A stretch of 64,000 nt of DNA from JADGRB01 sp036267635. Its GTDB lineage: Bacteria; Myxococcota_A; Polyangia; Fen-1088. Shown piece by piece: positions 9,242-17,587 of the stretch; position 1 is the stretch's first letter; the number at the start of each line of letters is the position of its first letter. The stretch lies in assembly GCA_036267635.1 (NCBI GenBank), contig DATAVR010000032.1, positions 60,986 to 124,985 on the forward strand, in the 5' to 3' direction. The notes beneath the pieces are model-generated. The model was not told the origin of the DNA and ran no database searches. It was given only the letters and a program-made list of their open reading frames with translations. Position numbers and translations under genes: made by a program.

Positions 9242-9728
9242 GTCTAACTGAGGGATCGGGTGGCGCGCGATCGAGGGGCTCGCCGGTGAGCGGGTGGCGC
9301 AGCCCCGGGGTGGCGACGTCGCGAAGCGGGATGCGCACGAACGGGCGTGCGGAGAGACGCGGGTGGGGGACGACCAGCGCCGGCGGGTCGTCGATCACCT
9401 CGGCGCCGTAGAGCAGGAGGTCGACGTCGATCTCGCGCGGCGCCGGCGTCGGTCCGGCGGGGCGGCGGCGGCCGAGCGCCCGCTCGACCTCGAGGCAGGC
9501 CGCCAGCAGCGCGGGCGCCGGCAGCGCCGTCTCCGCCCGCACCACGGCGTTGAGGTAGAGGGGCTGCGGATCGGGCGTGACCGGATCGGTCTCGTAGAGC
9601 GGCGAGCGCGCCACGACAGCCACGCCGTGCCCGGCGAGCAGCTCGATGGCCCGAGAGATCGCGCCTTCGCGGTCGCCGAGGTTCGCGCCCAGCGCCAGAT
9701 AGACCGTCGTCGTCGTCGTCCCCGTCAT
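9219..9728 (-). CDS. folK: 2-amino-4-hydroxy-6-hydroxymethyldihydropteridine pyrophosphokinase
   Basis: 169 residues from the ATG at 9728. HPPK landmarks: YLALGANLGDREGAI at the start, SPLYETDPV, LYLNAVV, the catalytic segment GRRRPAGPTPAPREIDVDLLLYG and VPHPRLSARPFV. The enzyme transfers pyrophosphate from ATP to the pterin in folate synthesis. An open frame continues upstream to 9821, but that extension is low-complexity Thr-Glu and lies over the divergent ZIP gene, so I reject it. The start used here still has a TGTTTTT stretch made by a cgt repeat. It overlaps the 3' end of the UXS gene. Confidence 0.92.
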
Positions 9729-9735
9729 CGTCCCC

Positions 9736-9759
9736 GTCTCTGTCTCTGTCTCTGTCTCT
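9736..9759. repeat. Hexanucleotide microsatellite upstream of folK
   Basis: Four perfect copies of gtctct, followed at once by the AT-rich tatatag at 9760-9766. It sits 8 bases upstream of the folK ATG and about 20 bases upstream of the ZIP start, in the only spacer between these divergent genes, so copy-number change would alter leader or promoter spacing of folK. A separate cgt run lies inside the folK start. Confidence 0.85.
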
Positions 9760-9777
9760 GTATATAGTCCCCTGACC

Positions 9778-10581
9778 GTGGCCGCTGGAACTCTCCCCGC
9801 AGCGATCTCCGGGCTCGCCACCAGCCTGGGGGCGCTGCCGTTTCTGTTTTTGCGCGATCTGTCGCGGCGGACCTACGACGGCATCCTGGGGCTCGGCGCC
9901 GGGCTCATGCTGGCGGCGGCGACGCTGGGCCTCTGCGCCGAGGCGCTGGGCGGCGTCAACGAAGGGGGCATGTTTCACCTCGGGCGGTTCATCCTGGTCA
10001 TCACCGGCTTCATCGTCGGCGCCGGGATCGCCGCCGCGATGGATCGCCTGATCCCGCACGAGCACGCCGGCGGCCACCACGAGCACCTCGGGCACGAGCC
10101 CGGGCACGACATGCACGATCCCCACCCGGCGCGCTCCCCCCGTCGCGCCTACGCGGTGGTCGGCGCGCTCAGCCTGCACCGCATCCCGGAGGGGTTGGCC
10201 ATCGGCGCCGGGTTCGCCGCGCCGCGCACCTCGCACCTCGGGATCGTGCTGGCGGTGGCGATCGGCGTTCAGAACATCTGCGAGGGGATCGTGATGTCGG
10301 CGCCGCTCCGCCAGGAAGGGGTGGGGCGCGGGCGCGGGTTCTTGATCGTGGCGCTCACCGGCCTGGTGATTCCGCTGGCCGCGGTGCTGGGCGATGCCCT
10401 GGCGGGGGTGGCGGTGGCGACCATGCCGTTCGTGCTGGCGCTCGCCGGCGGCACGCTGACTTATGTGACCTCGAACGAGATCATCCCCGAGTCGCACAGC
10501 CACGGGAACGAAGGGACCGCCTCGGTGGGCCTGGTCGCCGGGTTCCTGCTGACGATGGCGCTAGAGGCGATCCTGCGCTGA
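9778..10581 (+). CDS. ZIP family divalent metal transporter
   Basis: 267 residues with about eight membrane segments. The metal-site helices are clear: HRIPEGLAIG (His134, Glu138) and QNICEGI (Asn166, Glu169). A His-rich loop (94-116, HEHAGGHHEHLGHEPGHDMH) precedes them, as in many ZIP zinc/iron transporters. The family moves Zn or related ions into the cytoplasm. The start is a GTG at 9778. The last 21 bases overlap the 3' end of the convergent Ser/Thr kinase gene, so the two transcripts must run into each other. Confidence 0.92.
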   Translation: MAAGTLPAAISGLATSLGALPFLFLRDLSRRTYDGILGLGAGLMLAAATLGLCAEALGGVNEGGMFHLGRFILVITGFIVGAGIAAAMDRLIPHEHAGGHHEHLGHEPGHDMHDPHPARSPRRAYAVVGALSLHRIPEGLAIGAGFAAPRTSHLGIVLAVAIGVQNICEGIVMSAPLRQEGVGRGRGFLIVALTGLVIPLAAVLGDALAGVAVATMPFVLALAGGTLTYVTSNEIIPESHSHGNEGTASVGLVAGFLLTMALEAILR

Positions 10582-12051
10582 GGCTGGGTTGTCGTCGCCC
10601 GCCTTGCGCAGCTCCACGAACACGAACCCGCCGCTCTTCGGGTGGAGCTCGTAGACCTCGGGCGCGAACCCCGGCTTCTCGAACCGCAGGAGCTCGACCT
10701 CCGACGAGGCCGGCAACGTCACCACCAGCGGCGTGGCCCCCAGTCGACCGCGGCTGCCGCTGACCGCCGCGCCGGAAGGCTCCGAGTTCACCTCGATCCG
10801 CACGTCGTGCGCCCCGGGCGACGCGGCGGAGGCCTCGTCGGCGTGCAGGCCGGGCGAGGCGCGGACGACCGAGAGCACGACCGCCGCCGCGGCGACCAGC
10901 AGCGAGGCGCCGATCCCCCAGGCCAGAGCGCCCGGCCGCTTCTCCCGCGCCCGGGCGATCACCCCGGCCCTGGGGGCGGGGGAGGCCGGCGTCGCGGCGT
11001 GATCGCTCCCCGGCCGCGAGGCGGCGCCGGCGACGGTGATGGCGGTCGGCGCGATCGCCGTCAGCGTGGTGGTGTTCCGGACGTCGTCGCCGTCGTAGAG
11101 GTGGCCGATCAGCTTCTTGATCGCCTGGCTCTCGGCCGGGCTGCGGCGCAGGAACTCTTCCAGCTCCTCCGCCATCTCCTCGGCGTTTCCGTAGCGGCGC
11201 CGCAGATCGCGGTCGAGCGCCCGCATCACGATCCGCTCGAGCGCCGCCGGAACGCCGGCTCGGTGCTTGGTGGGAGAGGAGATGGGCGCCTCGAGCACGT
11301 TCCGGATCCGTTCGAAGTCGGTGGCTCCCGAGAACAGCTTCTCGCCGGTCAACATCTCCCAGAGCGTCGCCCCCAGCGAGAAGACGTCGGACCGGCCGTC
11401 GAGAACCTCGCAACGCGCCTGCTCGGGCGAGAGATAGCCGAGCTTCCCTTTGATCACCGTGGCGCGCGTCTGCGCTTTCCCCGCGGCCGCCGAGGCCTTG
11501 GCGATCCCGAAGTCGAGGATCTTCACGATCCCCGTGCGCAGCAGCATCACGTTCGAGGGGTTGACGTCGCGGTGCACGATGTTGAACGGCTGGCCGTCGG
11601 CGCTCTGCAAGGTGTGCGCGTAGTGCAGCCCCTGCGCGACCTGCTGGGCGATGAGCGCCGCCGTCGACGGATGGAGCTGCTTACCGAGCTTGTGCAGGCG
11701 GCGCAGCACGTTGCCGAGGTCTCGCCCGTCGACGTGCTCCATCGCCAGGAAGTAGGCGCCGTCGATCTGGCCGAAGTCGTAGATCTGGACGATGAACGGG
11801 TGATTGAGCAGCGCGCTGATCTTCGCCTCGTCGAAGAACATGCGCAGGAACTCCGACGAGGCGTCGAGCGATTTGCGGATCCGCTTGACCACCAGCACGC
11901 GGCGGAATCCTTCCGTCCCCACCGTCATCGCGCGGAAGATCTCGGCCATCCCGCCGGCGCCGATCCGCTCGGTGAGGACGTAGCGCCCGAAGCTCCGCGG
12001 GAACGTCTCCACCGAGTCGTCGCTGCCGTCGAATTTCTTGGGAACCGACAT
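10561..12051 (-). CDS. Membrane Ser/Thr protein kinase with C-terminal PEGA domain
   Basis: 496 residues. PknB-type kinase domain at about 24-300: glycine loop IGAGGMAEIF (30-39), Lys56, HRD at 160-162 (IVHRDVNPSN), DFG at 180-182 and SPEQAR at 208-213. A cytoplasmic linker is followed by one transmembrane helix (about 376-396) and an extracytoplasmic PEGA domain (about 415-485; IEVNSEPSGAAV, ATPLVVTLPA). All catalytic residues are present, so it should be active. PEGA domains are thought to contact surface or cell-wall material. It is preceded on the same strand by another kinase gene after 160 bases and overlaps the ZIP gene at its 3' end. Confidence 0.95.
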   Translation of the reverse strand: MSVPKKFDGSDDSVETFPRSFGRYVLTERIGAGGMAEIFRAMTVGTEGFRRVLVVKRIRKSLDASSEFLRMFFDEAKISALLNHPFIVQIYDFGQIDGAYFLAMEHVDGRDLGNVLRRLHKLGKQLHPSTAALIAQQVAQGLHYAHTLQSADGQPFNIVHRDVNPSNVMLLRTGIVKILDFGIAKASAAAGKAQTRATVIKGKLGYLSPEQARCEVLDGRSDVFSLGATLWEMLTGEKLFSGATDFERIRNVLEAPISSPTKHRAGVPAALERIVMRALDRDLRRRYGNAEEMAEELEEFLRRSPAESQAIKKLIGHLYDGDDVRNTTTLTAIAPTAITVAGAASRPGSDHAATPASPAPRAGVIARAREKRPGALAWGIGASLLVAAAAVVLSVVRASPGLHADEASAASPGAHDVRIEVNSEPSGAAVSGSRGRLGATPLVVTLPASSEVELLRFEKPGFAPEVYELHPKSGGFVFVELRKAGDDNPASAQDRL

Positions 12052-12211
12052 TTCGTCGGCGCACGTCGACCGTGAGGCGCGCGCCAGAAGCTACATCGAC
12101 CGATTCCTGACGCCGATTGAGCGTGATTGCGAAGCGCGGGCTCAGGCCTCCGGGCGGCACGTCGTCGGGCATGGTTCGCTTCGCTCACCGTCGCCTGACG
12201 GCAACGGCCTC

Positions 12212-14122
12212 CTAGCGAGACGAGGCGTCGGCGACCGGCGGGGACGACCCCATCGGGAAGGTGGCCAGCCGGTGGGCCTCTTCTTTGAGCTCGCGCCCGA
12301 ACAGCTCGCCCACCAGCGCGCCGGTCAACGCCGCCCCCTCGCGCGCCGCCGACTCCAGATCCGCAGCCATTTCACGGGCATTGGCGTAACGCCGATCGAG
12401 GTCGGGGTCGGTGGCCCGCTTCACGACCGCGGCGATCGGATCGGGGAGACGTTCGATGGCGGTCCGCCCGTCGGCGCTCGGCCCGGCGCCCGCCTGCATG
12501 AGCAGACCGTAGGTGGTGTGGGCGGCGTAGAGCGGGTGCCCCGTGCAGCAGAAGTACATGACCAGCGCGAGCGAGAAGAGGTCGGCGCGGCCGTCGACGT
12601 CGAGGCCGCGCGCCTGCTCGGGAGACATGTAGGTGACGTTCCCCTTGACCACCCCCATCTCGGTCTTGGTCACCCGCCCTTCGGCGGCCTTGACCACGCC
12701 GAAGTCGAGCAGCTTCACCTCGCCGCGCGGCGAGACCACCACGTTCTCCGGGGAGACGTCGCGGTGAACGATCCCCATCGGGCGCCCATTCTCGTTCTCC
12801 ATGTTGTGAGCGTAGTCGAGCGCCTTCAGGATCTCGTGCGCCACGAAGGCCACCACCTCCATGGGGGGCGGGCGCTGGTCGCGGGCGAAGCCCTGGCTGA
12901 CGATCCGTCCGAGGTCGCGCCCCTGGAGGTACTCCTCGGCCAGGAAGAACTGATTCTGCCAGCGCCCGAAGTCGTGCACGGCGACGATGTTCGGGTGATG
13001 CAGCGCCGCCAGCAGGTTGGCCTCGTCACAAAACTGAGCGACGGCGTTCGGATCGGTCGTCAGCTCCGGCCGCAGCCGCTTGATCACCACCGGGCGCCGA
13101 AAGCTCCCTTCGCCGGTGGTCACCGCCGCGTAGATCTCCGCCATCCCCCCGAGGCCGATGCGGCTGACCAGCGTGTAGCGGCCGATGACGGTCACCGCCT
13201 CGGTGGTGGTCATCTCGATGATCGGCTCCTCCGGCGCCCGCCGCGCGAGCAGGACGAAGCTCCCGATCGCCAGCACCAGCCCGATGGCCAAGATCGCCAG
13301 GACGACGCCCGGCAGCGGCGGCGCGCCGCGCGCCGGCGCCGGCGCGGCGCTGCCGGCCAGGATCCGCAACCCGCCCGGCAGCGGCAGCGCGGCCACCGCC
13401 ACGCCGCCGTAGAGCGCGGCCCCCGGCGCCGGCAGATCGATCGCCTGCTTGAGCGCCGCCAGCCCCAGATCCTCGGGACCGGTCGAGGCCGACGCGCCGG
13501 TCGTGGCGGCGACCAGCAGCCGGCGCCCGTCGGAGATGGCCACCGAGGCCTCCGCGCGCTCGGCGATCCCCGAGAGGATGCCGACGTCGAGCGCCCGGGT
13601 CGCCACCAGCACCGGCCAGTCGGTCCGGCTGGTGAGCGCCACCGGCGCCGCGGAGACGGCCTGCACCTGCCCCTGCGCCAGCACCAGCCCGGAGGCGGTG
13701 CGATGCGCGGCGCGCGCGTCGTGCACCAGGTTGCGCGCCTCGAACCCGGCGGGGAGCTTCCAGGTGACGACCGCGGCGGTCTCGTCGCTGTACAGACCGA
13801 AGCCGTCGACCGAGCGGCGGAACGGCTCCCACCACGGCTCGGTGAGCAAGAGGTCGCGCAGCGTCTCCTCGTCGACCTTGGCGTCGAGCGCCGCGACGAG
13901 CCGCGGGTTCGCGGTCCCGTTTTGAACCTGGACCTCCAGCGTGCCGAGCAGCGTTCTCACCCCGTCGGCCGCACGCAACCCGGCGGCCTGGACGTCGTCG
14001 GTCAGCCGCTCGCCGACCCGCGTGCGGTCGAGGCGCAGCAGGATGAGCGCCGCGGCGGCGGTCAGCCCCAGGATGGCGAGCGCCGCGGCCAGCGCCCCCG
14101 CGCGGGTCTTCAACCGGGCCAT
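12212..14122 (-). CDS. Ser/Thr protein kinase with N-terminal extracytoplasmic sensor domain
   Basis: 636 residues with an unusual order for a Ser/Thr kinase. TM helix 1 (9-29), an extracytoplasmic region of about 240 residues, TM helix 2 (271-293), then the kinase (about 315-590). This is the topology of a sensor histidine kinase. The kinase has IGLGGMAEI (322-330), Lys348, HRD 453-455, DFG 473-475 and SPEQAR near 500, so it looks active. The sensor resembles a Cache/CHASE-type module in pattern (helix, then beta segments such as VAISDGRRLLVAATT), but I cannot assign it firmly. It is directly downstream of the cupredoxin gene and the porin gene, which could supply its signal. Confidence 0.92.
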   Translation of the reverse strand: MARLKTRAGALAAALAILGLTAAAALILLRLDRTRVGERLTDDVQAAGLRAADGVRTLLGTLEVQVQNGTANPRLVAALDAKVDEETLRDLLLTEPWWEPFRRSVDGFGLYSDETAAVVTWKLPAGFEARNLVHDARAAHRTASGLVLAQGQVQAVSAAPVALTSRTDWPVLVATRALDVGILSGIAERAEASVAISDGRRLLVAATTGASASTGPEDLGLAALKQAIDLPAPGAALYGGVAVAALPLPGGLRILAGSAAPAPARGAPPLPGVVLAILAIGLVLAIGSFVLLARRAPEEPIIEMTTTEAVTVIGRYTLVSRIGLGGMAEIYAAVTTGEGSFRRPVVIKRLRPELTTDPNAVAQFCDEANLLAALHHPNIVAVHDFGRWQNQFFLAEEYLQGRDLGRIVSQGFARDQRPPPMEVVAFVAHEILKALDYAHNMENENGRPMGIVHRDVSPENVVVSPRGEVKLLDFGVVKAAEGRVTKTEMGVVKGNVTYMSPEQARGLDVDGRADLFSLALVMYFCCTGHPLYAAHTTYGLLMQAGAGPSADGRTAIERLPDPIAAVVKRATDPDLDRRYANAREMAADLESAAREGAALTGALVGELFGRELKEEAHRLATFPMGSSPPVADASSR

Positions 14123-14217
14123 CCGTCCACCTTGGCGTCCACCCTTGCCGTCTTTCTTGTCTTTGTCCGTTGTTGGCCGTCTTTTGCCGTCTTCGCTGTC
14201 TTCGCCGTGTTCGGGGC

Positions 14218-15294
14218 TCAGTATCCGAGTTGAGGTTGTCGCTTGTGACCGTATTTGTCTGGGACGAACGGGCTCGGCCGCTTGTCACCGCCGACCGGGA
14301 CGGCCAGGTCGTGCGCCCCTTCCGATCCGACGGTGATCGACTTGCGGGTGATCGTGGAGGCGGCTTCGTGCCAGGCGGAGAGCTCGTATCGCCCCGGCGC
14401 CACGCCGTGCACCACGAAGGCGCCCGAGGCCTGCGCTTTGGCGTAGAGCGGCGAGTCGACGACCAGCACGTAGCCGTTCATCGTCGAATGGATGTTGCAG
14501 AGCAGCTCGACCACGCCGGCGTGGGTGAAGGTCTTGGAGTAGGTCGAGCCGGTGGCGCGGATGCCGGCGTCGAACTCGTTCGGCTTGGCGATGGAAAACA
14601 CGTTGTGATAGATGCGGTCGTCGTTGCGGAACTGCACCGACGTCCCGATGGGGACGGCCAGCACGTGCGGCAGGAAGGTCTTGTCGCGCTGGGTGATGAT
14701 CTGGTTGGAGGCCGGCGCGGCGTGCGGCGTGGGGCCGTCGAGGCGCCGCAACCAGATCACCGCGCCGCCGGGGCCGATCTGCCCGCCCCCGCTCACGGTG
14801 CCGCTGACCGTCACCGTGTAAGCGCGGCGAACCGGCGCGGTGCCGTGGCCGTGCGCTTCGTCGGCCGATTTCTCCTCGACCGGGGGCGGCTCCGACACCT
14901 CCGGCTCGGGGCGGACCGGCTCGACGTGCGCGCCCGGCTTTCCCGGTTGCCCCAATCGGGCGCGGGCGTCGTCGAGGAACGGACCGACCACCCGCTCGAT
15001 CTGCGGATCGATCCCCGGCATCCGCAGCAACGTCTCCCACTTGTCGACCGCCGCGCCGTAGTCGCCGTGCTGGTAGGCGAGCTTGCCGCCGGCCATCAGG
15101 TTGAAGATGAGGTACTGGCGCTCGGTTGCCGATTTGAAGCCGATGTCCTGCGGCGTCTTCACCGGCAGCGGCAGCGGCAGATCGTCGCCCAGCCACTTCG
15201 CCTCGCCGCCGGCCGCCGAGGCGCCGCGTGCGCCGAGCGTGAGGCCGAGCGCGAGGGTCGTGGCGATCAAGAGCTGGGTCTTCGTCATCCTCAT
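14218..15294 (-). CDS. Secreted cupredoxin-domain protein with C-terminal carboxypeptidase-regulatory-like tail
   Basis: 358 residues from the ATG at 15294, which has a GAGGAA site seven bases upstream; an in-frame GTG at 15321 is the alternative. A signal peptide (TQLLIATTLALGLTLGARGASA) is followed by a helical TPR-like region (about 55-115), a Pro/Glu linker with AHGHGTAP, and a cupredoxin domain (about 160-282). The type I copper ligands are visible as His230, Cys266, His269 and Met272, the last three in CNIHSTM. A short beta domain (GAFVVHGVAPGRYELSAWHE) follows. It probably binds one copper for redox or sensing in the periplasm. The porin gene precedes it with 20 bases between, and the sensor kinase gene follows after 95 bases. 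Confidence 0.85.
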   Translation of the reverse strand: MRMTKTQLLIATTLALGLTLGARGASAAGGEAKWLGDDLPLPLPVKTPQDIGFKSATERQYLIFNLMAGGKLAYQHGDYGAAVDKWETLLRMPGIDPQIERVVGPFLDDARARLGQPGKPGAHVEPVRPEPEVSEPPPVEEKSADEAHGHGTAPVRRAYTVTVSGTVSGGGQIGPGGAVIWLRRLDGPTPHAAPASNQIITQRDKTFLPHVLAVPIGTSVQFRNDDRIYHNVFSIAKPNEFDAGIRATGSTYSKTFTHAGVVELLCNIHSTMNGYVLVVDSPLYAKAQASGAFVVHGVAPGRYELSAWHEAASTITRKSITVGSEGAHDLAVPVGGDKRPSPFVPDKYGHKRQPQLGY

Positions 15295-15314
15295 GTGCGG
15301 TTCCTCGTTCGCCC

Positions 15315-16787
15315 TCACCACGTCCAGACCGCCGACGAGGTGAAGACGTTGTTGGCGACCTGGGGCGCGCCGGAGAGCTCCCGGTTCACCAGATATTCGG
15401 CCTTGAGCTGGAGGCTCTCGCCCAGCCCGACGTTCACGCCGCCCGTGATCCGATCGACGGTCAGCGTCGATCCCATCGCATCCGGGAACTGCGCGTGCCG
15501 CTGCTCGTAGCGGCCGTAGAGGGTTATGCGAAAAGGATCGATCGAGAGCGGCAGCTCCTCGGCCGCCTGGATCCAGAAGCCGTGCGCGTAGAATTCGGTG
15601 ATGTCCGGGTAGGCGCCCGACCCGGCCAGCTTGGGGGGGTTGGCCTGCATGATCTCGCCGGCGTCCTCCTCCTCGATGTGCACGTACTCGCCCGAGAGGA
15701 CGAAGGTGGGCAAGATGATCCGCAGATCGAACCCATAGAGCGTCTCGGGGATGTCGGGGGAGAGCTCCTGGTCGTTGCGCGGCCCGTTCTCGAAGCTGGC
15801 GCCGACCTTGATCGACATCCGCGCCAGGTTCAGCTCGTAGCCGAGGCGTCCCGACACGATCGGCTGGCCGGTCAAGCTGCGTGAGGGGCCCTGCAGCGCC
15901 TCGACGAAGGTCCCGCTGTTGGTCGCCGCCACGTTGAGGCTGACCGCCGACGAGGCGGGGATGATCTGGTAACGGTAGAAGACCTTGATGCCGGTCGACT
16001 GTCCGGTGGTGTAGCGGGCGACGAGCGACGGAGTGACGCCGACGCGGAAGTTGGCTTCGTTGTCGAGGTACTCGATCCCAAACACCGAGTCGAACTTGCC
16101 CAGGCTGATCGCCAGCTCGGCGCTCTTGAGCGGGGTGATGCGCCCGAAGGCCTGCTCGAGGAAGAGCCGCGTGTACTCGCCGGCCGGGAACCCCTCGCTG
16201 GTGTTGGGCGTGGGCGGCGTGGGGACAGCATCGTAGAGGCGCGGCAGCACTTGGAGCCGGGTGAAGATCATGATGGGGAGCTCGGGCGAGGTGTAACGAA
16301 GATCCACGTCCGCCGTATTGATGAGGAAGGATGGTTTTCCGCCGATCGCCGCCGAGCGCGGCAGAAATCCGCCGATGGTCGTGCCGGGCGGTGCCGCGAC
16401 CGAGGCCGCCTCGCCGCGCGAGTTCACCGCGGGCGCGAACGTGTCGACGTAATAATCGGCGGGGCCCATCGGGACCCCGGCGCCATACGAGGCAGGGAAG
16501 CTGGTCCCGTTCCCCTGCGCCTTGGCAAACCCGACATCCAGGTAGCCGGTGATGACCAACGGCGGGGTGTTCGAAGGCGGCGGCGGCGTTACCTCCTCCG
16601 CCGGCTCGGCGTCGGCGGACGGTTGCCCGTCGGCGGGGGGCCGGGCGGCCAGATTGAGCGGAGGTGCCGGCGGTGCCAGGGGGCCGGGATCGGCGCCGCG
16701 CGCCGAATTCGGAAGAGCTGAAATTGCGAGCAGCGCCGCGAGCCAGCCGGCCATCTTGAAGCGGAACCCGCTGCGTCCCGGACCCAC
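15315..16787 (-). CDS. Outer-membrane beta-barrel (porin-like) protein
   Basis: 490 residues. The start is a GTG at 16787, fixed by an AAGGAGG site six bases upstream (16794-16800). A signal peptide (MAGWLAALLAISALPNSARGA) is followed by a Pro/Ala-rich stretch (about 35-75), then alternating amphipathic strands (YLDVGFAK, TRLFLEQAFGRIT, ELAISLGKFDSVFGIEYLDNEANFRVG, RITLYGRYEQRHAQF) and a last strand ending in an aromatic residue (SSAVWTW), the usual signal for barrel assembly. The FDSVFGIEY motif recalls porins of the OprP/putative-porin type. It heads a group with the cupredoxin and kinase genes. Confidence 0.82.
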   Translation of the reverse strand: MGPGRSGFRFKMAGWLAALLAISALPNSARGADPGPLAPPAPPLNLAARPPADGQPSADAEPAEEVTPPPPSNTPPLVITGYLDVGFAKAQGNGTSFPASYGAGVPMGPADYYVDTFAPAVNSRGEAASVAAPPGTTIGGFLPRSAAIGGKPSFLINTADVDLRYTSPELPIMIFTRLQVLPRLYDAVPTPPTPNTSEGFPAGEYTRLFLEQAFGRITPLKSAELAISLGKFDSVFGIEYLDNEANFRVGVTPSLVARYTTGQSTGIKVFYRYQIIPASSAVSLNVAATNSGTFVEALQGPSRSLTGQPIVSGRLGYELNLARMSIKVGASFENGPRNDQELSPDIPETLYGFDLRIILPTFVLSGEYVHIEEEDAGEIMQANPPKLAGSGAYPDITEFYAHGFWIQAAEELPLSIDPFRITLYGRYEQRHAQFPDAMGSTLTVDRITGGVNVGLGESLQLKAEYLVNRELSGAPQVANNVFTSSAVWTW

Positions 16788-16960
16788 GTGTCGCCTCCTT
16801 AGTCTATCCCGCAGCTGCCTTGACCGGCCGACGGAAAATCGAGCAGCTCATGCTAACAGATCGCCCGCCATAACGCGCATTTCCCAATCGGTACGGTGTC
16901 CTCCGCGCTGGACGGGGGCTCACCGGAACGGCGGAGGCGGCGGCCTTCGAGCGGCAGGCG

Positions 16961-17473
16961 TCAGCCGCGGGCGGCGCGCGGAAGGCGCCGGCGCGCGTCG
17001 TCCGCGGCGGCCGGGTCGGGGATCTCGGAGAGCTCGGCGATCACCTTCCGGAGGGTGGCGGTCAGCCGGGCTTTGAGGTCGAAGGGGAGGGCGGCCAGAG
17101 CGGCCGGGGGCTCGACCAGCCGCTTGATCAGCCGGTCGCGCAGCGATCGCCCGCGCTCGGTCACGCAGAGCATCTTGATCCTGCGATCATGATCGGCGCT
17201 GCGGCGGGCGATGAGGCCGCGCGATTCCAGCTTGTCGACGATCCCCGTGACGTTGGAGGCGTCGCAGGCGAGCGCGTCGGCCAGCGTGCTCATCGGCAGC
17301 GGCCGATCGAGGCTGCGCAGCGCCATCCCTTGCGAAGGGGTCAGATCGAGCTCCTCACAAAGCGCGGTCCACCAGTCACGGACGCTGAAGCAGAGCGCGA
17401 TGACGGTGGCCCAGGAGTCATCGGGCGGAGCCTCCACGCGGGGGTCGTGCGGAGCGGAGCGCCTCGAGGTCAT
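16961..17473 (-). CDS. MarR family transcriptional repressor
   Basis: 170 residues. The winged helix-turn-helix is at about 45-115: LTPSQGMALRSL, STLADALACDASNVTGIVDKLESRGL (recognition helix) and the wing RRSADHDRRIKMLCVTERG. MarR proteins are dimers that release DNA on binding a phenolic or other ligand. It is divergent from the RND efflux operon, with a 114-base AT-rich spacer containing three inverted repeats, the usual arrangement for an autoregulated efflux repressor. The C-terminal tail is Arg-rich. Confidence 0.93.
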   Translation of the reverse strand: MTSRRSAPHDPRVEAPPDDSWATVIALCFSVRDWWTALCEELDLTPSQGMALRSLDRPLPMSTLADALACDASNVTGIVDKLESRGLIARRSADHDRRIKMLCVTERGRSLRDRLIKRLVEPPAALAALPFDLKARLTATLRKVIAELSEIPDPAAADDARRRLPRAARG

Positions 17474-17481
17474 GAATCTAT

Positions 17482-17531
17482 ATTGTCCACAATTTTGATG
17501 ATTGACAAGGTCAAATATCGTCGTATACGAC
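17482..17531 (+). promoter_or_regulatory. Divergent operator/promoter region of marR and the RND operon
   Basis: Three perfect inverted repeats are packed into 50 bases: attgtccacaat (17482-17493), ttgacaaggtcaa (17502-17514) and gtcgtatacgac (17520-17531). TTGACA (17502-17507) and TATACG (17524-17529), 16 bases apart, make a good sigma-70-like promoter toward the efflux genes. Two palindromes overlap the -35 and -10 boxes, so a dimeric repressor such as the adjacent MarR protein would block it. Confidence 0.7.
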
Positions 17532-17587
17532 TACATCCGCGGCCCGACCGCGCTCAGCCACGGCAACAGCCACCGGAAAAAAGCCAA

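Noticed and set aside
9729..9821. Longer start for folK
   Set aside because: The extension is a Thr-Glu repeat coded by the microsatellite and overlaps the divergent ZIP gene; the family begins close to the ATG used.
14123..14217. Small gene in the spacer between the cupredoxin and kinase genes
   Set aside because: Only a pyrimidine-rich stretch with repeated gccgtctt-like words; no start with a ribosome site or sensible peptide.
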